64,000 bases of DNA, taken from Apricaphanius iberus. Lineage: Eukaryota; Chordata; Actinopteri; Cyprinodontiformes; Aphaniidae. The position numbers were made by a program, and so were the translations under genes. The stretch is taken from assembly GCA_028564705.1 (NCBI GenBank), contig JAPXFQ010002899.1:992001-1056000 (forward strand), in the 5' to 3' direction. The notes beneath the pieces were generated by a model, which was given only the letters and a program-made list of their open reading frames with translations, was not told the DNA's origin and searched no databases. The stretch's first letter is position 1; every line of letters starts with the position of its first letter. Of the stretch, positions 23,818 through 35,894 are shown piece after piece.

Positions 23818-24008
23818 TACAGGGGATATAAAACATCTACAAACCCCTGTTCAAATGTCAGGCTTTTGTCGTGTAAAAAAACGACAGCAAGACAAGTAAT
23901 TTTACAGCTTTTCCCACCTTTAATGGGACCTTTAACCATTATTGTGTGCAATGCAATTGAAAAACAAACTGAAACCTTTAAAATGAGAAAAATATATAAT
24001 GAAGAAAC

Positions 24009-24422
24009 TTAATATAACCTTGTTGCATACATATGCACACACTTAAAATAATTTATTGCAGCACCTTTGGCTTTTACCACAGCACTCAGTCTTTTTTGGT
24101 AGGAGCCCATCAGCGTGACACATCTTGAGGTCGCAATATTTGCAGACTCTTCTTGGCAAAACATTTTGAAATCTGAAAGATTGCGGGGGCATCTCCTGTA
24201 CGCAGCTCTCTTTAGATCACCCCAAATATGTTTAATGGGATTCAGGTCTGGACTCTGTCTGGGCCAGTCCAAAGCCTCAATCTTATCCCAATGAAGCCAT
24301 TCTTTTGTTGATTTTGATGTGTGCTTGTAGTCATTGTGCTGAAAGATCATCTTTCTAACAGAAGGTCGAAGGGTTTGTGCCAACACTGACTGGTATTTGG
24401 AACTGTTCATAATGCCCTCCAC
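24009..24422 (-). pseudogene. Tc1 transposase C-terminal fragment
   Basis: 137 codons open from MNSSKYQSVLAQTL through the second catalytic Asp region (IFQHNDYKHTSK) and the catalytic Glu block (SPDLNPIKHIWGDLKRA). The tail is divergent. Not expected to be functional because the rest of the gene is frameshifted and interrupted. Confidence 0.8.
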
Positions 24423-24494
24423 CCTGATTAAGGCCCCAGTGCCAGCTGAAGAAAAACAGTCCTAAAGCATGATGCTGCCACCACCATGCTTCAT

Positions 24495-25228
24495 TGGTAG
24501 CGAACCCAGCCAGACAATGGTGAAGTGTACTGATGTTTCTCAAAGGGTTTTATTCATGTTCAGCCGGCATCCTCAATTTGAACACAAATTCACCTTTCAT
24601 TCGTGAAACACCATAAGAGCTAAATAAAACAGATAAATTAAATTACAATGAGCTTTTACAAAAAAATACCTTTAGGTCATCGAACTATTCCTAATTTTGC
24701 TGTATGTGCCTTAATAATAAGTTGACTTAAATACACCGTTTTGCATTAAAGAGGGTAAATGATTCTTATTCCCAAAAATATCACCATCATACGTTCAGAA
24801 ATATGAACGTCACAGAGGCTAACGTTAGCATGTCCTTTAGTTTGGGATTTAACATAATTGTTAATATGGCTCTATATTTAGACCCTTTTAAAACAATAAG
24901 ATGATCTATACGTCACATCAATTCACATAAAACATATTAATCACAAAATGCCTTGTTCCCAGTTCCAGCTAGGTGCTTAAAATCAGGAGATAAACTTAAT
25001 TGGCAAAGTACCATCTGTTTGGTCTCACAATGCACTCCTGCTTCAAATCAAAATCAATTGACCTACTTTCAGACATGCTCTGATTTACTTCTGCCAAAAT
25101 GAGCTTCAAAATAAAAGCAGGCAGCATAAAAACGGAGAAAACAAATTAAAAGCATGCAATAACAAACAAGGAAAATAAAAACATGCAGCTGCAATAATCT
25201 TGATAGAGCCCTTTAACAGTTACTTACA
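24495..25228 (-). mobile_element. Solo-LTR-like insertion inside the Tc1 element
   Basis: About 734 bp absent from the normal Tc1 sequence. Read on the minus strand it starts TGTAAGTAACTG and ends TTCGCTACCA, i.e. TG...CA, as LTRs do. AATAAA lies at 24549-24554, about 55 bases before the end, as expected for a short R-U5. Flanks CATTG and CACTG could be a 5-bp target duplication with one mismatch, but this overlaps the TG terminus, so the exact border is uncertain. No internal viral genes are present. Confidence 0.5.
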
Positions 25229-26099
25229 CTGTTATCGTGTTCTTTTGGTACTGAACAGTGTTGCTTTTGCACCAAATATAGTTCAACCTCGGTTTCATCA
25301 GACCATAACACATTTCCCCCCCCATGCGTTAAGGAAATTTCAGATGTCTTGTTGCTAAATTAAGCCACACATATGAAAAAAATGGGAGATTTTTTTCACA
25401 TTTTCTGCACAGACAGTACTTGCCAGAAATTCCTGTGTTTCCATCAGCCTATTTTAGCAGCCTCCCTTTCTAGTTTTATGCTCGTCTTTAATTTTGGACA
25501 GCGGTCTTGTTAATGGTATTGTGACCATTGTGCCATATTTTCTTCACTTGTTGATGCTGGTCTTCACTGTTTTCCAATGTATATTAAATTCCTTGGAAAG
25601 TCTTTTGTGTGATTATTCTTATGCTTTGGAAGCTCTCTGCGGACCATGGCTTGTGCTGGAAGATGTGGCTACAAAAATGTCAGGAAAAGCTTGTTATAAC
25701 AGCTGAAATTTATTTGGTTTTGATTAGAAGCACTTTAATTGGTGACAGGTGTGTGCTGACTCTAGTTTAACATGAGTTTGAATGTAATTGGTTCAATCTG
25801 AACACAGCCACATCCGCAGTTATAAAAGTGTGTGCACACTTATGAAAACACATGATCTCAGTTGTTTTATTTTTATTTCATCTCCCTTAAAGATTTCTGT
25901 ATGTTTTTCAATTGCATTGTACAGGTTATACGTCACATTAAAGGCAGAAAAATTTGTGAATTATTTTACTATCATTTAAAAAAATCTGGCATTTAAACAG
26001 GGTGTGCAGACTTTTTTGCTGTATATCCTCTTTTTAAAATATTTAGATTTTATCGTTACTTATTTTCTGAAGCCAAAAAATGTCTACATTTACAGTTTG

Positions 26100-26235
26100 T
26101 ACATATATAAAAGGAGGCATTTTCAGTTGGAAAATCGCAGGTTTGAATCCCAGTTGGAGCCTTTCTTGTTGTAGTTTCTGGGGACTCCTAACTTCCTACT
26201 AATCCAGAAACAATATCAGGATAACGGGTCAATCT
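26100..26235 (+). repeat. tRNA-SINE-like remnant
   Basis: GCAGGTTTGAATCCCAG resembles a tRNA B box, and the following GGAGCCTTTCTTGTTGTAGTTT matches the start of the common fish repeat that continues with a TTTGCATGTTCTCC-type segment. Only about 100 bases remain. A related piece is at 52.64-52.76 kb. Confidence 0.4.
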
Positions 26236-26399
26236 AAATTATTATGCATTTGCGTTGTTGTTTATCCTTGCTGCTGCCCTGTAAACAAATGGCTACCAGC
26301 GCTGGGCGTACCCCACCTTTCATTCAAGGGATGCTGAAGATGAGCGCCGCCCATGCCATCCTAAACATGTATCTTTAGGTGGAAGCTGAACCTTCTACC

Positions 26400-26960
26400 T
26401 AAATTTATCTCCACCCATTTTAATATCAACTCTGACTAGCTTCCTTGTTTTTTCTAAGGCCTCCACACAGCTCAATTATTTCTACTTCAAAATGGAGATA
26501 CTATTGTTAGGACATGTAGTGTTAGTTTTTAAAAAGTTTAATTTGGATCTCATCTGACTAGTGCACAATCTTACACATATGTTCTTTGCCCCCTGTGTGC
26601 TGTATGGCAAACTACAATATCTGCATTCTTCCATAGAGGCCATATTTATGGAGGAAACAACTAATAGTGATTCTGTCAAAAACAATATCCCACCTACCTA
26701 CTAGAGTCTTACTCCACCTCCACTTGTAGATTGAACTTTAGGTGGTGTCCCCGATTCATACTCGTCTTGTTAGACTTTAAGCCATTCTCTCTCCATGTTC
26801 TGACGATGGACTGAAGAGATGATCTGTGGGATATTGTTTTATAATCTAACCCCGCCTTCAAACATCTCCACCACTTTCTCCCTGCTGTCTTTCAGATTTT
26901 TTTGTTTAGCGTTAATGTTTGCAGCACTGGCTCCAAGACAGATTTTCAGTTCAACAAGTT
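26400..26960 (-). mobile_element. Tc1 relic
   Basis: Scattered pieces of an antisense Tc1 transposase gene: TCAACTCTGACTAGCTTCC (about 26430), GGATCTCATCTGACTAG (about 26545), then CTTCCATAGAGGCCATATTTATGG (about 26630). Order and spacing match the common fish Tc1 family. Too decayed for a frame. Confidence 0.6.
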
Positions 26961-26985
26961 TAGCTTGGAGGTTTTAAATTAAAGA

Positions 26986-26991
26986 TTTATT
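26986..26991 (-). promoter_or_regulatory. Polyadenylation signal, probably nucb1
   Basis: AATAAA on the minus strand, 265 bases past the nucb1 stop codon and the nearest one downstream. It gives a 3' UTR of roughly 280 bases. Confidence 0.5.
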
Positions 26992-27255
26992 TCTTATTTC
27001 ACACAGACAACATTGCATGAATAAAAACTTCACTGAAACTGAAGACACCTGAAAATACATGCACTAAAATCTGGTGTGTGTTGAGTCTTTAATCTAATAT
27101 AGACCACAGAGATGAACGCACAGCACAACATGTCATGATCAACAAGCCGGTTCGTCTCCATTTATGGACATGTAACTTATTCATTTCCAAATCCACTAAA
27201 ACACATGTGCCTCTATGGGTGTTTATGTGCCGTGAGGCTGTCTGTGGGTGTTGCT

Positions 27256-30200
27256 TTAAGTTTGTTGGGGGAGATTTTGAGGAGGTTCTGCTGGCAGATT
27301 GTTTTGGACTTCTGCAGGAGCCTTGACCTCTGTGAGGTGAAGAAGAATGAAAAAGAAAAAGAATGAGCATCGGTTAATGAGATCCAAAAGCCACAGCAAA
27401 AACCAAAGAGAAGAGTGTCATGAGTTTCACCTTCAGGTTTCTGTGTTTGCGCCTGAAACTGCAGTTCTCCATTAGGACCCGCAGGAGGCTGCCCATTGCC
27501 AGCGGCCTGCTGCTCTTTCTGCCTCTGAGACATTTCTAAAACAGCCTATAATTACAAAAAAGACCAAAAAACTGATTAGTATTGTTCACGCCGATTCCCG
27601 ACACCCATTCATGTTCTTTGTTTTTGAGAAATGTACCTGTTGATACTCTCTTTTCTGCGCCTCCAGGGCTTTGCCTCTCTCCTTCAGCAGTTCCTGCTCC
27701 TGACGAAGAGTCTCCGCTTTCCTCTTCAGTTCCTCCTCTTTGTCCATAAGCTCAGCTTCGAATCGCTGCAGCTCTTCCTCTGTGTACAACGGTTTAGCAT
27801 CAAGCGTCTATAAAAAGACAGAGAGAGTAAATAGAAACAGCAACTAACATGACAGGTATAAATCATGTTTTAAATGATGGACATATCTGTGCGTGTGTAG
27901 TAGTTTAATGCTGTTTAACACAGGTTGGGGGCTTGTCCGGGATTATTAAAAACAAAAGAAGAGACCAAAATTGATTGCTTTAGAACAGTATTTTAATACT
28001 AGAATGCAGAAATATCCCAGTATCATATGATTCAAAATAAAGACAAGAAAACAGAAAACGCATAAATTGGGGCAGTTACGAACAGTCAAATGTCTGATTT
28101 ATGAAACGTGCGGTGGCCACTCGTACGCATGTTGCTCCGGAATAATCTGTTTTTAAATCCCACTTGTGCTTACCCAGGTCCTTGTGCCCGTTCACAGTCA
28201 TTTGCATTCAAAAAACGCCCTCAATTAACCATATTTGGTAACAGCACATAATCTCTCAGATGCATTAAATACTTGAGTTCTTCCTTAAAATATTGGCCAA
28301 CCCTGCAATCAGTTGTGTGTAAACATTTTATGACACTTAATAATATTAATAGCTGAAACCCTTGGTTTAGATTGTCAATAACGATTATTCCAATTCACTT
28401 CAGCTCTTCAGCTGTAAGTTAAAGCTAAAGCTAACTAGCTACTCACCAGTGTTGATGGCGCACAGAACACTGCAGCTCAGTCATTGAGCCGAAGCCAGCA
28501 GGTCTATCCAACCCCTGCTGTGTTTTTTAAGCGTTTTTTCGCTTCTGAGGACCGGGAGCAGAACCGAGTAGAGATTTTAACAGCTATAGATGTTAGCAAC
28601 GCAACGCGACCTGGGTACGTTTCCTGTGTCTCTCTGTAAGAGATTCGTAGCGAGCTGGAAGAGGGGAGTCCTGCTTAAAACAGCTGATCGTAGTTTTATA
28701 TTTCGTTCAGTATCGCTACGTTTAGTGTTTTAGTGCGTCAAGGATCGGTTCAGAACGGGAGCCACTGAAACATTTATCCGGAACAACATCCTCCGCTGCT
28801 GTCTTGTTGTGACGTCTGAGTGCAGCAAAGTTACGGTGATGGTTTCGCTTAGGGACTGTTAAAAAAATTCTGTTTCAGCTCAAATAATTTCATTCTTTTG
28901 TGGTTTGAAAGGAGAGAGGGTGGCTGACGGAGCTGCATGGGTCATTGTTAATGATTTGTTTTGAGTAAGTAATGATTGTTGTATTAAGCTGCCTGATAGG
29001 GTATAATGAAAAAATGAGGGGAAACGTTTTTTCTATCAAACTTTTTTATCGACCCCTTTTTTTCTTATCGCACCAAACGTCTATCGATAGATATATACTG
29101 CTATTAATACTAAAATTATTATCCAGCCCTAGGTTAAAACTAGATCGGCTCATGTTTGTTTCAACGCCTAAAACTGGACAGGAAAGAGGGTGAACATTGT
29201 TTTTATAACAACTGTAGATCCTGCTTTTCAAATGTCAGAGCCGCTTACCTCCCACTCTTTGGGATTATTGAACTCCTTCTTCTCTGTGGATTTGAGGAAC
29301 TCCTCCAGGGTGACAAGCCGATCTTTGTTCAGATCCACCTTTTAACAAAAACAGACAGTCTGCGTCAGTTAGAGAAAGACGAGGCGAAACCAGCTTAAAG
29401 CAGATCAGATAAATGAGACAAACGTTTTTCATGACGTGCTCCCTCATCCTCAGCCTTTCTTCCTCCATCTCCATCATATCGTCCTCCTCGTTCTTGGGGT
29501 CATAGACCTTCTCCAGCTACATATTAGAAGACGTTAGCAGCTATTCTGACAACAGCTACATTCTTAAACAGAAAACTACTAGAAAGATGAAGGATCACTC
29601 ACCTCTTTGGTGAAGAGAGCCTCTAATTCCTGCTCGTCTAAAACCCCATCTTCATTTGTATCTAAGTGGAGCAGAAGAGACACAGAAACCATAAATCAGA
29701 CAGAATTTATCACTGTTGAATAATGAAAGAGCAGAGGTTAAAAGATTAAACTACCATGCAGTTTGAAGAAAGTTTTAGGGTTGAACTCCTGAGGATCCAA
29801 TCCGTCCGTCTCCTCCCAGACTTCGCGCAGCTGAGCAACGCTTCCCTGATAGTTGGAAAACTCAGGATCAGCAAGCATCAAACATCGTTTTGGAAACAGA
29901 CAGCTAAAGACGGTGGAATCTGTCACTCACCGGAGCGTTGACCTTCGGATGCTGCCGATGTTTCTCCTTCATCTCCTGGATTCTCTGCTCCTCCTTCTCC
30001 CTCTTCTCCTGGTCCAAGCCCTTCAGGTATTCCCGCCTCTCGTGCTCCTTGAGCATCTCGTAGCGCTTGAACTCCTCGTGCCGCTCTGCGTCGTAGTTCT
30101 CCAAATCCTTGGTGGCCTGGAGAAGGAAACGGTGGGATCAGCGAGAGGTGGGCTGTGACAAACACGAAATGAAGAACGCAGGAAGTCACAGCTGCTCACG

Positions 30201-33200
30201 GTAGAGATGAGCAGCTCCAGGTCTTTGGCCTCAAAGGTGTTTTGGTTGTGTGGATCCAGGTGTTCGAACTGCTTCAGCAGCGAGGCGTGATCCATCTGAA
30301 GACCTGCATGAGAAATGTGAATCACAAACTGCAGTTAAATGGAACTCTGTACATGCAAACATACAAAAATGGCTCCCTTTACTAACACTTGCCCTGCTAA
30401 TAATGCACCAACAGGGGCTGAAAGACACTAGAAGATCAAGACGTGGCGATAATATTGTCAAACAGGGCGAAGAGGAATCCACACCTTTCTCTCTCCTTTG
30501 TTCTTCATATTGTTGAGGTTAGTAATGGCCAATACAAATGGTACAAGGTAGATATATGAATTCATAAAAACGGTAGAGATCGTTACCTCTCGGCGATAGT
30601 GAATTTTTCTCATTTGAACTTGAACCAGATACGCAAGGAGGATAAATACTTATGTTCGGTGTTCATATCTACTATAGATATTGCAAATCTAAATAGTGCT
30701 GTCATCTACTTAATGGGAAATAAACTCAATTTGAAGCATTATAACTTCAAATTGGTGCAGCGATATTACATTTATAAATAAGCGATCAGAAAAGAAGAAA
30801 TGTTATTCCTCCTTTTATATTTTGCACTTTGGCTGAAAAAAATTCGAACCTAGTGTTTCCATTACATTCATCTTTTATTTCAGTTAAAATATCTTCAACT
30901 TTATATATGCTGGAAGAATTTTTGTGTTTCAGTTTTTGGAAAAAAAAGATTTAAATATTTCTTGTATCCATTTTGTTCAACTGAATGGACCTTATTGTTC
31001 CATTGTTATTATCTGAATTGATGTTTAATCGCAGTCTCCAGTATGGCAGCGGAGTGCGGATTCAGCCTCCAGAATAGCATCTAAACCCCAATGAGAAGTC
31101 GTCTGTCCAGCATCCAAAACCTCATGGCGATAACCTCTGCACCACTGTTTTATTACGCACAAATGGGTTATCATTTTCTGTTCCACACAGAGCAGGAACC
31201 GCATCAGGTATTCGTATAATAAGTGCAATCGTTTAATTTCATTTTTATATGTAGTTCCCTGTTCAGGTTGTTTGGATTAAATATTATTTAAAATGAATTA
31301 AAAAAAAACAAATAGCCTATTATTAAATGGGTCAAACTTGTCAGACGTTTGCTGGAGATAGGCAGTAGCCAAAATCAGTGAAAATGTCTAGTACAGCCTC
31401 TAATTCGGACACTCACTCTGTGTGTTGGCGCTGTCCAGTTTGGCCTTCAGCAGCATCCGAAGACGAGATACTTCCTGGCGCTTCAGTTCGTCGAGTCGGG
31501 TCCGGACATGATGACCGACCAGGTCCAGTTCCTTACTGAGACGGCCGTTCTGGAGGCAAAGCACCCAACAGTTTGACAGCTTAAGATGGAGTCATGTTGG
31601 AAAGAAAGCACGCTCGTTTTTAATTTCATGGGCTATCAAGAAAGTTCACCTGGTCTTTACTAGGTTTTAAAATTAGGCAATTAAAGCTTCTCTCAGCAGT
31701 ATGATACAGGAAAAATAATCTAACATTTACAACATGTTACACAATCTCTTTTTCTTTCCCTTGTTTAAATAATTTATAATTCAACTCATGAAAAAAATCC
31801 TAATACAGATCTAATAATTTCTTCCTTTCTGTTATCTTTACTATACCAACTTTTCTTTGAATGTTATAAACCACCGACCAGTTCTTTTCCCCGTATTTAT
31901 TGCCGTCTTTTGATGACCTTATGATGCTGCCTGTTTCTGTTCTGTGGGTTTTTATTTTGACATGTCTGAACTGGATTTGCAGACAAGTTTTTATTGCAAA
32001 CTGGTTTTATTTGTATTCAGTGTTGGAGGACAAAAAGAAGACCGCCACATTATTGAAGATGTCATCAATATGCTAATTATCATAAGAACTGATATGGATA
32101 CATTTAGCGACTTTCTGGGTCAACTCTTTTTATCACTTGGCATCACTGATTAAGTCACCCAACAGAGAACTGTCACTGAACGGAATACTTCAGATATAAA
32201 AAACAGAGACAGTGGTTTTAAACCACAATGGCTCTTTGCTATAAATATATTTGGTTACTAAACAATGTGTCCTTCGTTGAGTAATTATGATTTTGAATTC
32301 ATGGTATTGGCTACTAATAGAAATTTATGTAGGCCAAAAAACCCGCCCAAAACAATAAAGCATGCCTGCAAGTCCTCCAGTGGGTACCACCCAATGGCCG
32401 CTGGCTGCTCTGCCTTGTGAGAGGCCGCCGTTGCTCCTCCATTTGGCCGCTTGGCCCCCATTGAAAAGCATTGGACTTTAGACACGTTAAAAACAACATT
32501 AATGCCTGGTTTCAATTTTTTAAAAACTTTCTATGGCTACATATTCCTCCTGAGATAACGCTGGGCTAGTCAAAAAAATAGAAACCAGGCTGGTTTTCGT
32601 AAGATAATTTTCGGAAATCTTGCATAATTAATGAGGGGCCGGACGTTGATTGACAGGCTCTTTTGTTTGAATTTAATTATAGTAACACTACATTTTAATA
32701 ATTATTTCATGTTACTAGTTCTTACCTTTTGAGGTTCGAGAAGTTGGAGGAGCGCAGATAGGGCAGCAATCAGGCATGGGGCTATTAGCCTTTAGCTTAG
32801 CTAGCCAAGCTTAGCATCAGAGCTAAAGACACGGGAGCAGAATGGGCGTGATTACAGTGAAGATCCCGCCCCTATGCCCTTTTTAGGAACATGTTTCGTC
32901 AGAGCTGGGGAGGAGGAGTCTGTGAATCCACCATGAATTCCCCCATGAAAGTGTGTCATTCTGGTAAACAGGGAGGAGTGAGGAGGCGCTGTCTATTCTT
33001 TTTTACAGTCTATGGTACCACCACTGACCTTTTTTGACCTAGTAAAACGCTGTTATACCAAATAGAGGTGAAACAGTTTATGGGATGTGTTAAGCTGTTT
33101 GGTTAACTTGCCTACCCTTTCAGTGTATTTGTTTTTTCATTAAATAACATAAAATCATTATTAGCATGATATTAAGCGCAGCGGAACAATGTTCCCAGGC

Positions 33201-34969
33201 GCGTTTCCACACGGACGCTCTACTGAGTGACGCACAGAAGAGCTGCATGACCACACTCAAGTAAATACACGAGAAGAACCATGGCAAGGGCGAAAGAGAA
33301 GCCAGAGCTTGTATATCGTCCCACCTCATTACGGTATCCTGTTAGGGAACACTTTGGCTTCCCTGTTAAAATTCATTACCGGAATAGACAAGTGGATAAA
33401 TCCAAAGTTTATACCGACATTGTTCCATGGAGATCAGGTATGCGGCAGGCAACACATCAAACATGTTAAACCATGTGAATGTTAATATCACTTCTAAGAA
33501 GAAAAAAATTCTTATGCAACTACCGCTAATATCAGAATTTAAACAACCCCAGTCAAGTAGTTCGGATCGGGCGAAAGGTTAATCGTTTTAGCCAAAAACT
33601 TTCAACTTGAACAGTTAGCTTGTTGCTATTCAAGCGGAAGCTGTTGCTGCTGTGTTAAAAGTTTTCAGGTTGTAACTAGTAGTTACAATATTTTATTATT
33701 ATTTTAAAATGTTACAAAATGTATCTTTCATTATAAAGAGTGCAATTAAAAAAAAAGATATCATCCTTTTATTAATTTTGTGCAAGGATTCTATGGGGAG
33801 CCTAAGTCTCCTCCCCTTCCTGTCGGCCCGTGGGTCCCCAAACCGAAAAAAATAATGAATGGAAGTCAATGGAGCGATAAAAGTTATTTTCTGGTCTGCT
33901 TTGTCTTACGTTCTGAATCACACATATGTTGTAAATTCAATTTAAATAATAACTAATGATGTACATTTGTATGTGTTTGCCCAGTGATTTGGGATTTATT
34001 TGATTGTAAAAATTCATTTAAAATGCCTACAAATCAGAACTCAGAAGTCGCATATTTGATGCCATTTAGCTAACGGGAGTTAGCACTAGCTATAGCTAGA
34101 GCTTCTCCTCCATGCTGGCTCTCACTCCACCGACTGCTTTATCCCCGACATAGCTGCTACCTTCCACATGGTCTGATTTCTAGAGGTTTTCTCCGTGTTT
34201 AATGCTCCTTTCTTCGTCCTGGAGGCTACGGCCTTCGCTCTCCTTTTTCTTCTGCAGTTGTAGTCCTCTAAACGTTTTCACAGAAAACCTAAAGTAACAT
34301 CATATGTTCGATCCACGGCGCATTTCAAACTGGATCAGAAAATAAGTTTTATCGCTCCATTGACTCTCATTCATTTTTTTGGCAGTAGGGGACCCATGGA
34401 CCGGAAGTAGAAGGGCGTGACTTAGGCTCCCCATTGTCCATCGGCAGCTTTTCAAAATAAAGATTTTGCAAGGCTTTTCTCTTTGTACAGAAAATTAACC
34501 AAACCAAGCACATCAAGACACTGAATTGAACCAAATACGATTTTAGCGTAGTGTTACACCACTAATACCAAAATATTCTGGAGTCAAACGTGAAACGATC
34601 TGACGGAGAGCTGAAAGCTTGTCCCTCCCCCCAACGCGTCACCAAACCACCCAGACACCAACCTTGATGTCCTCCGTGTTCGCCGTCTGCAGTTTCTCTC
34701 TGAAGTGAGGGTCCGTCTCCAGAACCTCGATCACCTCTCTGAGGTACCGGTCGTAGTAGAGACCCGTGTCCTGGAAAGCGTTAGAGCAGATAGTTACAAC
34801 AGGCGAAGACCAGAGCAGAAGCCCATATCAGGACGTTTCAGCTCCGCTCCCTCACCATGTTCTCCTCCTGCGCTTCCTGCCTCTGCTCGCCTTCATTACG
34901 ATCGATGGGGACCGACCACACCGCTGCAGAGACTGACAGAAGCAGCAGCCAGCCAGAGATCAAGTTCAT
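27256..34969 (-). CDS. nucb1: Nucleobindin-1, 12 coding exons
   Basis: Calcium-binding protein of the Golgi/ER lumen, also secreted and cytosolic. Exons: 34856-34969, 34663-34770, 31417-31549, 30200-30303, 29931-30116, 29755-29845, 29603-29661, 29424-29516, 29249-29338, 27637-27807, 27431-27545, 27256-27329. All have AG/GT borders and sum to 1338 bp, 445 residues. Seen: signal peptide (1-19, [16 protein letters not shown]); a nesfatin-1-like stretch 20-96 followed by Lys-Arg ([12 protein letters not shown]); [10 protein letters not shown]; a charged region; EF hand 1 [12 protein letters not shown] and EF hand 2 [12 protein letters not shown] (Arg at the usual Gly, as in the family); then a long [11 protein letters not shown] coiled coil with heptad leucines and a Gln/Pro-rich tail. 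Human NUCB1 is 461 residues. Choice over nucb2 rests on tail and synteny with tbc1d17. Confidence 0.93.
31020..31090 (+). repeat. Dispersed repeat R1, copy 3 (short)
   Basis: [17 protein letters not shown] in one plus frame corresponds to LNSSLRCGRRAQIQTPK of copy 1. Only the distal part is present. It lies in the nucb1 intron between coding exons 3 and 4. Confidence 0.5.
33281..33470 (+). pseudogene. hAT (ZBED-like) transposase N-terminal relic
   Basis: The plus frame reads [19 protein letters not shown], then [11 protein letters not shown] and [13 protein letters not shown]. The x-x-HFGFPV...VDK pattern is the start of a BED zinc finger in fish ZBED/hAT proteins, but the following Cys-x-x-Cys is gone. 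Frame breaks soon after. Confidence 0.5.
33793..34434. mobile_element. Nonautonomous DNA transposon with ~95-bp terminal inverted repeats
   Basis: The left arm (33793-33890) begins ATGGGGAGCCTAAGTC and contains GTCAATGGAGCGATAAAA. The right arm (34340-34434) is its imperfect inverted copy, ending GACTTAGGCTCCCCAT. No frame. Located in nucb1 intron 2. Target duplication not clear. Confidence 0.7.
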
Positions 34970-34984
34970 CGTCCTGTAAGGAGA

Positions 34985-35300
34985 TCACTGATCAGTTTCT
35001 TCAACACACTGGTTGTTGGAGCAGCGTTAAACGCAAAGTCATTCAAGAAATCTGCAAAACCTCCCAGAAAGTTTTCCTCCAAATTGATGATAATAATAAA
35101 AAAAAAGAACAATCTGTGCCTGGGATTGAATGGTTATTTCTGTCAGATGAAACCACCCTCAGGTTCCTCTCAGATGCTTTTTGGGTCAATTTCACAAAAC
35201 CTCAGCTCCAGATCATCATGCTGCCACCACCACGTTTTAATTGGGGGTATAGTGTTTTTTCAGATGTCGGCCTTGATATATCTTTGCCAGAAAATATAGT
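34985..35300 (-). mobile_element. Tc1 fragment next to nucb1 coding exon 1
   Basis: ATCATCATGCTGCCACCACCACG (about 35212-35234) is the antisense of the GGGS-MMIWSC block of Tc1 transposase, visible in the minus frame. Flanks are unrecognised. It starts within ~15 bases of the acceptor of nucb1 coding exon 1. Confidence 0.55.
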
Positions 35301-35373
35301 TAAGAACATCACTTCTATACGAAAGAATATTGGAGACATTGTTAATAAAATAAAAATACTATGGAGTAAATCT

Positions 35374-35894
35374 ACGCCCAAAAAACTCAGAAATTCTGAG
35401 ATTAAAGACATTTAAAGAAATTCTCTGATGTCAAGAAGTATTAAAATTACAAGTAAAAACTCAGATTTACTGAGATTACTTGCACATATTTTCCAGACAA
35501 AATGTCAGAAATTCTCTGGCACGGAAGTCATAAGGTTACAAGTTAAAAGACAGACATTTTTTTATTAATTTCAGATATTTTCTAGGAAAAAAGCATAATT
35601 TTCTTAGGTAGAAAAGTAGAAAATTTGCGAGAAAAAGCAAAACAAAACAATTCCTCTAATTAAAAGGCATACATTTTTGATATCTACAATAAGATATTTC
35701 TGACATTCTAAAGTCAGAAATGTGTTAAAAAAATATGCTTTTAATCATAGAAATTTCTTAGTTTTTTTTCTCACAAATTTTCTACATCAGTTAATTACGT
35801 TTTTTCTCCTAGGAAAATATCTTAAATTAATCTAAGAAATTCTGAGTTTTTACTCGTCAATTAACAACTGAGAATTTCTGAGTTTTCTTGGGCA
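35374..35894. mobile_element. MITE with CCCAAAAAACTCAGAAATTCT ends
   Basis: The left end CCCAAAAAACTCAGAAATTC and right end GAATTTCTGAGTTTTCTTGGG are inverted repeats of about 25 bp. Inner arms (AAGTAAAAACTCAG / GAGTTTTTACTCG) are also complementary. No coding capacity. Confidence 0.6.

Larger units (their letters stand above)
23818..26023 (-). mobile_element. Tc1-type DNA transposon, interrupted by an LTR-like insertion
   Basis: The left end TACAGGGGATATAAAACATC (23818) and right end AGACTTTTTTGCTGTA (to 26023) are degenerate terminal inverted repeats ending in TA, with inner matches AACCCCTGTTCAAATG and CATTTAAACAGGGTG. The minus strand encodes a decayed transposase: AWWWQHHALGLFFF (about 24480), then NSSKYQSVLAQTL, HNDYKHTSKST and DWPRQSPDLNPIKHIWGDLKRA (DD34E part), which runs to 24009. 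The N-terminal half lies at about 25700-25230. The two halves are split by 24495-25228. Several frame breaks. Confidence 0.85.
31550..34662. other. nucb1 intron 2, rich in transposon remains
   Basis: About 3.1 kb between coding exons 2 and 3. It holds an unassigned AT-rich part (31.6-32.5 kb), a common-repeat-like stretch (about 32560-33020), a BED-finger relic (33281-33470), a TIR element (33793-34434) and a Tc1 scrap at 34565-34625 that ends 38 bases from the exon 2 donor. Confidence 0.5.

Noticed and set aside
27135..30516. Plus-strand ORFs across the nucb1 exons
   Set aside because: They are antisense shadows of nucb1 exons, whose frame and splice sites are continuous on the minus strand.
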